A stretch of 64,000 bases of DNA from Bacillota bacterium (GCA_023416955.1 JAEZGM010000021.1:62001-126000); one strand, 5' to 3'; shown: positions 18,478-27,278, counted from the stretch's first letter. A program made the numbers and translations. Notes: generated by a model from the sequence alone, not told the origin.

Positions 18478-19494
18478 ATGATAAAGTTAATCGGCGACGG
18501 ACTGCCGGGGATTCCGTGGCAGGAAGCACCCGAGGGCAGCGATGTATCAATTTGGCGTCATTCGGAAAATCCTGTGATCGGGCGAAATCCAATCCCGGGT
18601 GTTGCCCGCATATTTAACAGCGCGGTTGTCCCTTTCCAAGACGGTTTTATTGGGGTTTTTCGTGGGGAAACCACAACTGGACGCCCACATTTGTACCTCG
18701 GACACAGTAAAGACGCTATTCACTGGGAATTTGAAAAAGATAAAATTGAGTTTACGGACGAGGAAGGAAACCCATACCAGCCTCTCTATGCATATGACCC
18801 GCGTCTTGTAAAAGTAGAAGACGTCTATTATGTAATTTGGTGCGGCGATTTTGACGGAGCGGCAATCGGAATGGCAAAGACAACTGACTTCCGGAAATTC
18901 CTCCGCCTTGAAAATCCGTTTCTCCCTTTTAACAGAAACGCCGTTCTATTTCCCAGGAAGATCGACGGGGAGTATGTGATGCTTTCGCGCCCGAGTGACG
19001 GCGGGCATACTCCATTCGGCGATATTTTCCTGAGCAAAAGCCCCGACCTGATTCATTGGGGGGAACACCGCCGCGTCATGGTAAAGGGGGGTGACGGATG
19101 GTGGCAGAGCGTAAAAATAGGCTGCGGTCCCGCCCCGATTGAAATCGACGCGGGCTGGCTGATTTTTTACCACGGCGTAACCGGCACCTGCAACGGATAT
19201 GTGTACTCCATGGGTGCCGCGCTTCTTGACCGGGAAAATCCGGTCAAAGTTCTCGGCAGAACAGGGTGCTTTTTAATGACTCCGGAAGAGTGGTACGAAG
19301 AACGTGGATTTGTACCGAATGTTGTTTTTCCGTGCGCGACTCTGTGTGACGCTGAAACCGGCAGAATTGCCGTTTATTACGGCGCAGCCGATACTTATGT
19401 GGGTGTTGCCTATACCACCGTACAGAAAACTGTGGACTTCATTATGAAAAACAATGAAGTCATTCCCGCCGATGTTCATCCCGGGAAAGTGTAA
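18478..19494 (+). CDS. GH130 beta-mannooligosaccharide phosphorylase
   Basis: Glycoside phosphorylase of 338 residues, five-bladed beta-propeller of family GH130. Family marks are RIFNSAVVPF, VFRGETTTGRPHLYLG, AYDPRLVKVEDVYYVIWCGDF and HRRVMVKGGDGWWQSVKIG; the second and third are split from longer conserved blocks. The catalytic aspartate is expected at D107 or so in AYDPRL. The length and the missing long N-terminal helix match subfamily GH130_2, which contains mannooligosaccharide phosphorylases (RaMP2) and mannosyl-N-acetylglucosamine phosphorylases. Reaction: non-reducing-end mannose is released as mannose 1-phosphate inside the cell. With the epimerase next door, a beta-1,4-mannan route is favoured, but a Man-GlcNAc substrate cannot be excluded, given the GH85 gene 9 kb away. 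Confidence 0.88.
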   Translation: MIKLIGDGLPGIPWQEAPEGSDVSIWRHSENPVIGRNPIPGVARIFNSAVVPFQDGFIGVFRGETTTGRPHLYLGHSKDAIHWEFEKDKIEFTDEEGNPYQPLYAYDPRLVKVEDVYYVIWCGDFDGAAIGMAKTTDFRKFLRLENPFLPFNRNAVLFPRKIDGEYVMLSRPSDGGHTPFGDIFLSKSPDLIHWGEHRRVMVKGGDGWWQSVKIGCGPAPIEIDAGWLIFYHGVTGTCNGYVYSMGAALLDRENPVKVLGRTGCFLMTPEEWYEERGFVPNVVFPCATLCDAETGRIAVYYGAADTYVGVAYTTVQKTVDFIMKNNEVIPADVHPGKV

Positions 19495-19577
19495 CGGCAA
19501 CAGAAAAATCGCGTCTCCACGCCGCTTTTCAAAGAACGGTTCATCATCAGAGAACATTTGCGGAAAGAACGGTTTAT

Positions 19578-19617
19578 TCTCCGAAATATGAGCGTAATCA
19601 GCGCCGTATTTCGGAGA
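19578..19617 (+). other. Intergenic hairpin between GH130 and epimerase genes
   Basis: Perfect 11-bp stem TCTCCGAAATA (19578-19588) with TATTTCGGAGA (19607-19617) and an 18-nt loop, inside a 162-bp gap of the operon. No T-run follows. Likely an mRNA stability or processing element that separates the phosphorylase part from the downstream part. Confidence 0.55.
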
Positions 19618-19656
19618 TCTATAGTGAAATATTTTTGAGCAATTGGAGTAACAATC

Positions 19657-20838
19657 ATGACAGGTTTACAAATGCTCGCCGAGGAAACGACGGCGGAGCT
19701 GCAGCGGCACATTTACCCTTTCTGGAGAGGCCTGAAAGATGAACGCGGCGGATTTTACGGATATGTCGATTTTAACGGAAATGTTAAAAAAGACGCCGGT
19801 AAGGGCGTCATTCTTAACAGCAGAATATTATGGTTTTTTTCAAATGCTCACCTTACCTATAAAATGTATGACGCCCTCTCTTTGGCACACCACGCCTACC
19901 AGTTTCTTCGCGATGCATGTGTCGACACGGAGCAGGGCGGTGTATACTGGATGATCGGCCCGGACAACAGGCCGCTCGACGACATGAAGCATACCTACAG
20001 TCAATCATTCGTGGTCTACGGCCTTTCTTCATATTACCGGGCGAGCGGGGATCGGCAGGCGCTGCAGCTGGCTTATGATTTGTTTGATACTATCGAAACG
20101 AAATGTATGGACGAGTACGGTTACATGGAAGCATTTGACCGCAGCTGGAACCCGATATTTAACGAGAAATTGAGCGAAGACGGATTCAAGGCAGAAAAGA
20201 CCATGAACACGCTTTTGCATGTTATAGAGGCCTATACAGAACTTTATCTGGCCGACCACAGCCCTGAGGTGAACGCCGCCCTAAAAAAGGCGCTGTATTT
20301 ATACCAAACCCGTATCTATCATCCTGAGAGTAAATCGCTGGGCGTCTTTTTCAATAAAAAATACGAGGATATTGCCGATTTATACTCTTACGGCCACGAC
20401 ATTGAAGCCTCCTGGCTTGTTGATCGCGCCGCTGAAGCGCTGCAGGAGCCGGAGCTGACGGCCGCCATAGGGAAAATCGATCTGGCGCTTGCCGAAACCA
20501 TACGGCAGACCGCGGTTAGAAACGGCGGGCTTAACAATCAGAAATGCCGCGGCAAGGTTGATGAAACACGCGTCTGGTGGGTTCAGTGCGAGGGGATTCT
20601 CGGGTTTCTGAATGCTTACAGAAAGACGGGAAACGAAGCTTTTCTGGATACCGCCGTGCAGCTTTGGAATTACACGAAAGAGTTCATCATTGACCCTCGC
20701 CCCGGCAGCGAATGGTTTTGGGATGTAAACGGAAACGGCGAGCCGGCGAGCCGGAAAAACATTGTAGAGCCCTGGAAATGTCCGTATCACAACGGAAGAA
20801 TGTGCATGGAGGTCTATCGTTTATATGAGCATGTTTGA
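19657..20838 (+). CDS. Cellobiose/mannobiose 2-epimerase (AGE family)
   Basis: Sugar 2-epimerase of 393 residues with the (alpha/alpha)6 barrel of the N-acylglucosamine-2-epimerase family. It reads closely like the Ruminococcus albus cellobiose 2-epimerase: GGFYGYVDFNG, KGVILNSRILWFFSNAH, MKHTYSQSFVVYGLSSYYRA, DLYSYGHDIEASWL, DETRVWWVQCEG and EPWKCPYHNGRMCMEV. The catalytic histidines are in YGHDIEA and CPYHNGRM. Reaction: epimerises the reducing-end sugar of beta-1,4 disaccharides, here probably mannobiose to mannosyl-glucose. Its product is the substrate of the GH130 encoded next. The stop overlaps the next gene by 14 nt. The start ATG lacks a strong ribosome site (GGAG about 12 nt upstream). 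Confidence 0.92.
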   Translation: MTGLQMLAEETTAELQRHIYPFWRGLKDERGGFYGYVDFNGNVKKDAGKGVILNSRILWFFSNAHLTYKMYDALSLAHHAYQFLRDACVDTEQGGVYWMIGPDNRPLDDMKHTYSQSFVVYGLSSYYRASGDRQALQLAYDLFDTIETKCMDEYGYMEAFDRSWNPIFNEKLSEDGFKAEKTMNTLLHVIEAYTELYLADHSPEVNAALKKALYLYQTRIYHPESKSLGVFFNKKYEDIADLYSYGHDIEASWLVDRAAEALQEPELTAAIGKIDLALAETIRQTAVRNGGLNNQKCRGKVDETRVWWVQCEGILGFLNAYRKTGNEAFLDTAVQLWNYTKEFIIDPRPGSEWFWDVNGNGEPASRKNIVEPWKCPYHNGRMCMEVYRLYEHV

Positions 20839-22000
20839 AGAGAATTGCCTGAGAGAGGCGAAAAAGCAGGAAAGTCTGTATCTTCGCCGGAATATGAAAT
20901 CGGATTTTTATAACGGCATTTACGAAAGATGGAGCTATCCGGTTTTAACCCGTGACCATATTCCGCTTTCCTGGCGCTATGACTTTAATCCTGCGACAAA
21001 TCCCTTCTTTATGGAACGTCTGGGAATCAATGCTGTGATGAATTCCGGCGCTATCTTTCTGAATGGGAAGTTCCTGCTGGTAGCCCGTGTGGAGGGCAAT
21101 GACCGGAAGTCCTTTTTTGCCGTCGCGGAAAGCGAAACAGGAGTCGACGGCTTCCGCTTCTGGGACAAACCTGTTGTTCTTCCGGACACAAATCCGGAGG
21201 AAACCAATGTTTATGATATGCGCCTGACGCAGCATGAGGATGGTTGGATTTATGGCGTTTTTTGCTCTGAGAGCAAGGACGTATCCGACCCGGATCTTTC
21301 CACAGCCGTTGCTCAAGCAGGAATTGTGCGAACGAAAGATCTTAAGGTGTGGGAACGCCTGCCGAACCTTAAGACGCGTTCCCCCCAGCAGCGAAACGTG
21401 CTGCTTCATCCTGAATTTGTTGATGGGAAATACGCGTTTTACACAAGACCGCAGGATGACTTTATTCAGACTGGTTCAGGCGGAGGCATCTGCTTCGGCC
21501 TGTGTGATGATATTCAGCACCCCGAAATCAAAACGCAGGAAGTAGTGGTCAGCCCCCGTCAGTACCATACTATTACCGAAAGTAAGAACGGTGCGGGCGC
21601 CGTACCGATTAAAACGCCGAAAGGCTGGATTCATATTGCACATGGAGTGCGCAATACCGCCGCGGGGCTGCGATATGTTCTTTATGCTTTTGCCACAGAC
21701 TTGAATGATCCTTCCAAGTTGATTGCGAGCCCCTCCGGCGTGTTCCTTGTTCCGCGTGGAAACGAGCGTGTTGGTGACGTGTCAAACGTCGTATTTTCAA
21801 ATGGTGCGGTTGTACGTGAAAATGGAGATGTTTACCTTTACTATGCATCTTCGGATACCCGAGTGCATGTGGCGACCACGACAATTGAAAAACTGATGGA
21901 TTATACATTCAACACTCCGTCCGATGCGCTTCGCTCAGTGGATTGTGTCAGGCAGCGCTGTGAGTTCATCGAGAAGAACCGGCCGTTTTTGAAGCTGTAA
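20825..22000 (+). CDS. GH130 4-O-beta-D-mannosyl-D-glucose phosphorylase
   Basis: Glycoside phosphorylase of 391 residues, the length of the Bacteroides fragilis and R. albus mannosylglucose phosphorylases (subfamily GH130_1). It has the N-terminal helical extension (ENCLREAKKQESLYLRRN) needed for the oligomer, then RWSYPVLTRDHIPLSWRYD, NAVMNSGAIFLNGKFLLVAR, VYDMRLTQHEDGWIYGVFCS and QRNVLLHPEFVDGKYAFYTR. The catalytic Asp is expected in YDMRLT. Reaction: mannosyl-glucose plus phosphate gives mannose 1-phosphate and glucose, which completes mannobiose breakdown without spending ATP on the first step. GGAGG lies 12 nt before the ATG inside the epimerase gene. A strong terminator follows. Confidence 0.92.
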   Translation: MSMFEENCLREAKKQESLYLRRNMKSDFYNGIYERWSYPVLTRDHIPLSWRYDFNPATNPFFMERLGINAVMNSGAIFLNGKFLLVARVEGNDRKSFFAVAESETGVDGFRFWDKPVVLPDTNPEETNVYDMRLTQHEDGWIYGVFCSESKDVSDPDLSTAVAQAGIVRTKDLKVWERLPNLKTRSPQQRNVLLHPEFVDGKYAFYTRPQDDFIQTGSGGGICFGLCDDIQHPEIKTQEVVVSPRQYHTITESKNGAGAVPIKTPKGWIHIAHGVRNTAAGLRYVLYAFATDLNDPSKLIASPSGVFLVPRGNERVGDVSNVVFSNGAVVRENGDVYLYYASSDTRVHVATTTIEKLMDYTFNTPSDALRSVDCVRQRCEFIEKNRPFLKL

Positions 22001-22161
22001 TTATGCAATGGCGGATTAAGGTTTTCATTAAAAGTCAGTCTGTCCGAGCAGATTCGAGAACAGATCAGTTACTTCGAAAAACAATCAGATGTATACCCAC
22101 AGTTTATAGTCCTGCCCCCAAACTTACTGAACTTTATTCAAATTTATACACATAAATTAAA

Positions 22162-22197
22162 AACAAGCTGTGTAACATGTTACGCAGCTTGTTTTTT
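22162..22197 (+). terminator. Terminator of the mannooligosaccharide operon
   Basis: 15-bp stem AACAAGCTGTGTAAC (22162-22176) with GTTACGCAGCTTGTT (22179-22193), one G-U pair, then TTTTTT. It lies 160 bp after the last enzyme gene. Confidence 0.88.
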
Positions 22198-22360
22198 AAT
22201 GAACATATATAAATTTTAAAGTTACAGCTCTGCTTTCCGGTGCTGCCCATCCTTTTTTTCGTTCTGTCAAGATTAAAAAGCAATGAATCCGCTGACCTAT
22301 TGGACTGTTCCCGGTTGAACAGACAAAGACATAAAAGCCCTGTCGTAGAATAGCTTGAAT

Positions 22361-22797
22361 TTAAGCGGCCTTGCTCCGAATTTCAAACGGAGTGAGGCCG
22401 TTTTTCATGTTGATCCGTTCATAATTGTAAAAATGTACATACTCAGCCACTGCTTGTTCGACTTCAGTGCGGTAGGTAAATTTCATACGGTATAGGCACT
22501 CCGTCTTAAGAGTACCAAAGAAATTTTCCATAGCAGCGTTGTCATAGGGGCAGGCGGGACTGGACATGGACGGTTGAAAATGGTACTCTTGACTCAGGTC
22601 AAAGTATGCTTGTGAGGTGTATTGAGACCCTTGGTCGCTGTGGAGTGCAAGTCCGCCAGCGACCTTCTCTTTGTGTAAGGCATCTCGGACTGTATTGGTC
22701 ACCAATGAGGCGGTCATGTCATTGCCAATACGATAGGCTAAAACCATTTTGCCGCACAGGTCTACCACCGCGCACAAATACAACATTCCTTTTGCAG
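22361..22797 (-). pseudogene. IS3-family transposase, C-terminal fragment
   Basis: About 145 residues of an IS3/IS150-type OrfB transposase. The integrase core is visible from the first Asp (TAKGMLYLCAVVDLCGKM), through the second (ALHSDQGSQYTS), to the Glu (YDNAAMENFFGTLKTE), and the C-terminus is complete (NMKNGLTPFEIR). The N-terminal half of OrfB, OrfA and one end of the element are missing. The fragment stops at about 22797, exactly where a GH3 glucosidase fragment on the other strand begins, so the 5' part was lost by deletion or recombination. A transposase missing its N-terminal region should be inactive. No intact terminal inverted repeat could be identified on the remaining side. 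Confidence 0.9.
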
Positions 22798-22798
22798 T

Positions 22799-23542
22799 AC
22801 CGTAAAGAAAGAGATGGGAATTCTGGATGACCCGATGATGGAGAAGGTAACATCTGAGGAGAGCAGTGTAGGTTCACAGAAGTACCGGGATTTGGCAAAA
22901 ACGTTGGTAGAAGAAAGCCTTGTATTATTAAAGAATGATAACTCAATACTGCCGATTAAGAAAGGAACGAAGATATTCGTAACGGGGCCCGCCGCAAATG
23001 ATGTTGGGGTGCAGTGTGGCGGCTGGACGATCACATGGCTTGGCAGTTCGGATGCAGATAACAACGGTCGTAAGTGGATACCGGAAGGAAAAACGATACT
23101 TGACGGATTGAATGAGCTTGCGGATGAATATGATCTGATAGTTATCACTGACCCGAAGAAAGCAGTGGACGCCGATATGACATTATTGTGTCTGGGAGAA
23201 AAGACATATGCCGAATGGAAAGGTGACAGTGCAGACATCAGTATTACCGAAAAGCTTGGTCTCGAAGGCAATGCCAAAGCAATCGGTCTCGCCAAAAGCT
23301 TGGGGCATCCGACTGTAGCCTGTATTGTAGCTGGAAGAAATGTAATCATCAGCGATTATATGAAGCAGTGGGACGGTATTGTTATGTGCTACCTGCCCGG
23401 AAGTGAAGGTGACGGTGTAGCGAATGTGCTTACAGGAAAGAGCAGTTTTAAAGCAACCCTACCGATGCCATATTACTCAAAGGTTGAAGATATCAAGACG
23501 GATAACGTAATGTTTCCAGTGGGATATGGATTAAAGTATTAG
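22799..23542 (+). pseudogene. GH3 beta-glucosidase, C-terminal fragment
   Basis: About 247 residues corresponding to the C-terminal half of a family 3 glycoside hydrolase. It starts at TVKKEMGILDDPM, just after the catalytic barrel, and continues through the second alpha/beta domain: ESLVLLKNDNSILPIKKG, KIFVTGPAANDVGVQCGGW, MTLLCLGEKTYAEWKGD, VMCYLPGSEGDGVANVLTGK, and the end FPVGYGLKY. The N-terminal barrel with the catalytic nucleophile is absent and is replaced by IS3 transposase sequence. Also missing is the usual promoter region. It should be non-functional. The apparent ATG at 22814 is the internal methionine of the family motif KKEMG, not a true start. Confidence 0.9.
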
Positions 23543-23561
23543 AAGCTTCCGAATATAGAAT

Positions 23562-23990
23562 ATGCGGATTAGAGTGAAGAAGGGATGTTTTTCCCTCCTT
23601 CATCAGAAAGCAATAGTCAATACAATGCTGCAAAAGAAAGCGGAGCAGAATCCTGATCTTAAATGGAAACTGAATCATGGCATGTACATTACAGGGGCAA
23701 AGACACTGTATGATTTTTTAAAAAGTATTGAAAAACATCGACTAGCCGATTGCATTGGAAAAGTGACTCGAAATCTTCTTCTGCTGGCAGGAGAAGAAGA
23801 TCAATATGTACCGGTCAAACGAATGAAAGATATTCAAAATGGGCTTATCCATGCAAAATCCGTGACAAGCCGAGTTTTTATCCGACAGGAAGGCGGGGAG
23901 CAGCACTGCCAGATTGGTGAAGTACAACTGGCACAAAAAGAGATTGATAAGTTTTTGTTGAAAGTATGTTCAGACGTGCAAGAGAAATGA
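23562..23990 (+). pseudogene. Alpha/beta hydrolase, C-terminal fragment
   Basis: 142 residues that match the C-terminal third of an alpha/beta-fold hydrolase. The acid-residue strand is NLLLLAGEEDQYVPVKRM (the Asp of EEDQYVP), and the catalytic histidine region is EGGEQHCQIGEV. The nucleophile elbow and the N-terminal domain are missing, so it is probably not active. It starts only 19 nt after the GH3 fragment and has no ribosome site. Together with the IS3 and GH3 fragments it forms a 1.6-kb graveyard between the mannan operon and the GntR operon. Confidence 0.7.
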
Positions 23991-24252
23991 ATGAATGATA
24001 TCCTGATCCATCAATGATGGAAACCATTGAATCCTGCAATTTCGAAGGTAAATACAGCGATGCCGGATAAAGGAAAAATGTATAATTTAAGGTCATTTTC
24101 TTGGAGAAGCGGCCTCTTTTGCATCTTTATTCGTGATATTCAGCTTTCTCTTGACAGCAGGTTCTGTTCCGGTGACAATTTTCAGCAATAATTAGGTCTT
24201 GTTTGCAAATTATAAACTTATCCTTTAACCTTGTCCAAAACAAAAAATAAGG

Positions 24253-24288
24253 CGGCACCGCCATATTTATCATGGCTGGTGCCGTTTT
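24253..24288 (+). terminator. Hairpin terminator
   Basis: Stem CGGCACCGCCAT (24253-24264) with ATGGCTGGTGCCG (24272-24284), one bulged base, followed by TTTT. It lies 260 bp after the hydrolase fragment and upstream of the GntR gene. Confidence 0.75.
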
Positions 24289-24412
24289 ATTTAAACTGTT
24301 GAGGATACAAAAAAGATGCCACTTGAGTCCGTCGGACCCTTGGCGGTAGAATATCTTTCATAAAAATGTTCTGAATTCATTATTTTTTAATTTTTACAGC
24401 CCTATCTTTTAT

Positions 24413-24450
24413 CTCATGTTATAATAAAGTTTAAGCGATTATAACATGAG
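24413..24450 (+). promoter_or_regulatory. Perfect 13-bp inverted repeat upstream of GntR gene
   Basis: CTCATGTTATAAT (24413-24425) and ATTATAACATGAG (24438-24450) with a 12-nt spacer. The left arm contains a TATAAT -10-like hexamer. It sits 35 bp before the GntR start, so it is a good candidate autoregulatory operator for that protein. It could also form an RNA hairpin. Confidence 0.6.
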
Positions 24451-24484
24451 CCAATCGGGGGCTTAGAAAGGGGATTTGATTAAT

Positions 24485-25204
24485 ATGGGTAAAGTTGCGG
24501 CATATAAAATAGTTTATGATTCACTGAAAAAGAAAATCCAAGATGGAACGTATCCTGTATCCGAATTACTACCTACAGAACCTGAACTTGAAAAGATGTT
24601 TCATGTAAGCCGCACTACAATAAGAAGTGCCATAGAAGTGTTAAAGGCAGAAGGTTTAGTCGAAGTTAAACAAGGCAGAGGCACTATGGTGCTGGATTAC
24701 AGAACAACACAGGATTTAGACAAAGTCACCTCGGTTACAGAGTCATTAAGAAGACGTGGATATGACGTACGGACGAAAAGAATGTATATTGATATTATAC
24801 CTGCCGGTGAAGAACTTGGGAAGGAACTTGGAGTAAAACCGGGGGATCCGATAGCCCGGGTACAAAGAATCCAGCTTGCCAATGAAAATCCGATTGCTAT
24901 CATGAAAAATTATATTCCCTATAAACTCGTTCCGAATTTGGAGCAGTTTACAAATAAATTTTTAGGCCTGTACCAGTTTTTAGAGGAATATTATCATCTG
25001 GAAATCAATTCGGCAAACGATAAAATACATGCAAAATCAGCAGATTTTGTAGAATCAGAAATGCTTGATATCCAACCAGGTACGGCACTTCTCTGTATCC
25101 ACCGTATTTGTTATAAGGATAAAGAAGCAATTTGTGTTGATGATGTCTGTATACTTGGAAACCAATATGAACTTGTAATTTCTACCAACGGGCGATACAA
25201 ATAA
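24485..25204 (+). CDS. GntR-family regulator (HutC/UTRA type)
   Basis: Regulator of 239 residues. The N-terminal winged helix is LLPTEPELEKMFHVSRTTIR, followed by SAIEVLKAEGLVEVKQGRGT. The C-terminal UTRA ligand domain (about 95-235) begins at TSVTESLRRRGYDVRTKR and ends with HRICYKDKEAICVDDVCI. Such proteins sense sugar phosphates or amino-acid derivatives. ATG 24485 is preferred, with AAAGGGG about 11 nt upstream; TTG 24476 lies too close to that site. It is followed after 20 nt by a DeoC-like aldolase gene and then an alcohol dehydrogenase gene, which it probably controls together with itself. Confidence 0.9.
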   Translation: MGKVAAYKIVYDSLKKKIQDGTYPVSELLPTEPELEKMFHVSRTTIRSAIEVLKAEGLVEVKQGRGTMVLDYRTTQDLDKVTSVTESLRRRGYDVRTKRMYIDIIPAGEELGKELGVKPGDPIARVQRIQLANENPIAIMKNYIPYKLVPNLEQFTNKFLGLYQFLEEYYHLEINSANDKIHAKSADFVESEMLDIQPGTALLCIHRICYKDKEAICVDDVCILGNQYELVISTNGRYK

Positions 25205-25224
25205 AATATGGGAGGCTAAAAACG

Positions 25225-25911
25225 ATGAAAGATCTTTGGTTAGAGGATCTTCCCGGAGTAATTGACATAAGCTGTGTAAAATCCAATCATACTTTAGAGG
25301 ATTTGGATCAGATGATTCATGCCGTAAATCAATATAAATTTATTTGTGCTTTTACCTTACCCAGTATGACACCATATTTAGTTAAAAATTTAAAGGATAA
25401 TTCCCATACTGGAATAGGCGGAACTGTGGGCTTCCCATCCGGATGCGATACAACAGAAAGTAAAGTATTTCAAGCCAGACAATTGTTGGAAATGGGCTGC
25501 GATGAGTTAGACATGGTCATAAATATCACCCAATTAAAATCTCAAAATAAAGAATTTGTTTATCAGGACATAAAAGCAGTAGTAGATGCAGCTCAGGAAA
25601 TACCGGTGAAGACCATTCTCGAAGTGACTCTGCTTACGGATGAAGAAATCGTAACGGCATGTCAAATTGCAGAGAGAGCCGGGGCTGCTTATATAAAAAC
25701 AGGTACGGGTTGGTGCAGTGAACCTACTCGGATTCATCATATTGAACTTATCAAGTCCGTGATTCATCCTCGGACTAAAATTAAAGCCGCCGGGGGAATA
25801 CGAAATCTCCAAACTCTGCTTGAAATGAAGAAAGCTGGATGTGACCGTTTTGGTATTTCTGTCAATTCCGCCTTACATATCATGGAAGAGGTGAAAAATG
25901 TAATTTTATAG
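25225..25911 (+). CDS. Deoxyribose-phosphate aldolase-like protein
   Basis: Class I aldolase of 228 residues, DeoC family TIM barrel. Active-site strands are visible: GGTVGFPSGCDTTESKVFQA, CDELDMVINI with the catalytic Asp, AAYIKTGTGW with the Schiff-base lysine, and KIKAAGGIRN with the second lysine. The length matches DERA (about 220). Canonical reaction: 2-deoxyribose 5-phosphate to glyceraldehyde 3-phosphate plus acetaldehyde. Its operon mates (GntR/UTRA regulator, secondary-alcohol dehydrogenase) are unusual for deoC, and no nucleoside genes are nearby. The true substrate may thus be another deoxy or keto sugar phosphate. GGAGG lies 9 nt before the ATG. Confidence 0.88.
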   Translation: MKDLWLEDLPGVIDISCVKSNHTLEDLDQMIHAVNQYKFICAFTLPSMTPYLVKNLKDNSHTGIGGTVGFPSGCDTTESKVFQARQLLEMGCDELDMVINITQLKSQNKEFVYQDIKAVVDAAQEIPVKTILEVTLLTDEEIVTACQIAERAGAAYIKTGTGWCSEPTRIHHIELIKSVIHPRTKIKAAGGIRNLQTLLEMKKAGCDRFGISVNSALHIMEEVKNVIL

Positions 25912-26086
25912 GTCAGCCCAGCCACTCCCTTCTATTTTTCCAGATGTTTACACATCTCCTGCAAGCATTTATAAACATTATGAAAGCCTCTGAAAGATTA
26001 TTATTTTTAGATACTTTTAAAGTATGCATTTGCGAAAATCAATAGCTTCTCTTTCATACATTCCTAAAATTAGATATGAATTCTAC

Positions 26087-26115
26087 TTGACTGTAAAAAG
26101 ATTACGATGTATAAT
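26087..26115 (+). promoter_or_regulatory. Promoter of the alcohol dehydrogenase gene
   Basis: TTGACT (26087-26092), 17-nt spacer, TATAAT (26110-26115), 55 nt before the start codon. Upstream lies a 15-bp palindrome ATACTTT-T-AAAGTAT (26011-26025), a possible operator. The gene can therefore be transcribed separately from gntR and the aldolase gene. Confidence 0.8.
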
Positions 26116-26170
26116 ACCTATCGTTAGATTCGTTAAATTTGTAACAATAATTATGAAGGAGTTGCTTATC

Positions 26171-27232
26171 ATGAAAGGTTTTGCAATGCTGGGAATCGGT
26201 AAGACAGGATGGGTTGAGAAAGAAAAACCGAACTGCGGTCCGTTGGATGCATTATGCCGTCCAATTGTGCTTGCCCCCTGCACATCTGATGTTCACACCG
26301 TCTGGGAAGGCGCCCTCGGTGACCGGCACGATATGATTCTGGGCCATGAAGCGGTTGCGGAAGTTGTTGAAGTCGGAAGCCTTGTAAAAGATTTCAGACC
26401 CGGTGATAAGGTTATCATACCTGCAATCACACCTGATTGGAATTCTCTGGAAGCTCAAAATGGCTATCAAATGCATTCCGGCGGAATGCTCGCAGGATGG
26501 AAATTCTCTAATTTCAAAGACGGTGTTTTCGGTGAATTGTTCCATGTTAACGATGCAGACGGAAATCTTGCCTTGTTACCGGATGGTATGGACCCCGTTG
26601 CTGCCTGTATGCTTTCCGATATGGTGCCGACCGGCTTCCATGGAGTTGAACTTGCAGATGTACAGTTTGGTGACAGTGTAACAGTAGTAGGAATCGGCCC
26701 CGTTGGACTCATGGCTGTTGCAGGGGCTGCACTTCGCGGGGCATCCCACATTTATGCGGTAGGTTCCCGTCCTAACTGTGTTCAGCTTGCTAAAGAATAC
26801 GGCGCTACGGATATTGTCAATTACCGTGAAGGTGACATTGTAGAGCAAATCATGAATAAAACCAATGGAAAAGGCGTGGACCGTGTTATTATCGCCGGGG
26901 GAGATGTCGATACTTTTGCACAGGCAGTTACCATGTTAAAACCCGGTGGAAAAATCGGCAATGTTAATTACTTAGGCGAAGGTGATTACATAAAGATTCC
27001 TCGTCTTGAATGGGGCTGCGGTATGGGCCATAAGGTGATTGCAGGCGGCCTTATGCCTGGCGGAAGATTAAGAATGGAAAAACTCGCTTCTCTTATTTCA
27101 ACAGGCAGACTTGATGCGGGTAAATTAGTTACACACCGCTTTGAAGGCTTGGAGAGTATTGAAGAAGCGCTTATGTTAATGAAGGATAAGCCGAAGAATT
27201 TAATCAAACCTGTTGTAACAATTAAGTGGTAA
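26171..27232 (+). CDS. NADP-dependent secondary-alcohol dehydrogenase
   Basis: Zinc-type medium-chain dehydrogenase of 353 residues. It reads like the Clostridium beijerinckii and Thermoanaerobacter brockii isopropanol dehydrogenases (MKGFAMLGIGKTGWVEKEKP, SPCTSDVHT-like APCTSDVHT, GALGDRHDMILGHEAV). Catalytic zinc ligands are C37, H59 and the Asp in MLSDMVPTGFHG; the structural zinc cysteine cluster is absent, as in those tetramers. The dinucleotide fold is VVGIGPVGLMAVAG, and the following GSRPNC segment, with Ser-Arg after the glycine, points to NADP. Reaction: ketone or aldehyde to secondary alcohol and back. The AAGGAG ribosome site supports ATG 26171 over earlier in-frame ATGs. Acetaldehyde from the adjacent aldolase could be a substrate (inference). 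Confidence 0.93.
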   Translation: MKGFAMLGIGKTGWVEKEKPNCGPLDALCRPIVLAPCTSDVHTVWEGALGDRHDMILGHEAVAEVVEVGSLVKDFRPGDKVIIPAITPDWNSLEAQNGYQMHSGGMLAGWKFSNFKDGVFGELFHVNDADGNLALLPDGMDPVAACMLSDMVPTGFHGVELADVQFGDSVTVVGIGPVGLMAVAGAALRGASHIYAVGSRPNCVQLAKEYGATDIVNYREGDIVEQIMNKTNGKGVDRVIIAGGDVDTFAQAVTMLKPGGKIGNVNYLGEGDYIKIPRLEWGCGMGHKVIAGGLMPGGRLRMEKLASLISTGRLDAGKLVTHRFEGLESIEEALMLMKDKPKNLIKPVVTIKW

Positions 27233-27243
27233 AACATATTTAT

Positions 27244-27278
27244 AAGGCTGGAAGCTGCTAAAGCAGCTCTCCAGCCTT
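27244..27278 (+). terminator. Hairpin after the alcohol dehydrogenase gene
   Basis: AAGGCTGGA (27244-27252) pairs with TCCAGCCTT (27270-27278), with an inner GCTGC/GCAGC stem. It lies 12 bp after the stop codon. The T-run is short. Confidence 0.7.

Noticed and set aside
22762..23349. 195-residue minus-strand frame across the IS3/GH3 junction
   Set aside because: Antisense to the GH3 fragment; not in the transposase frame.
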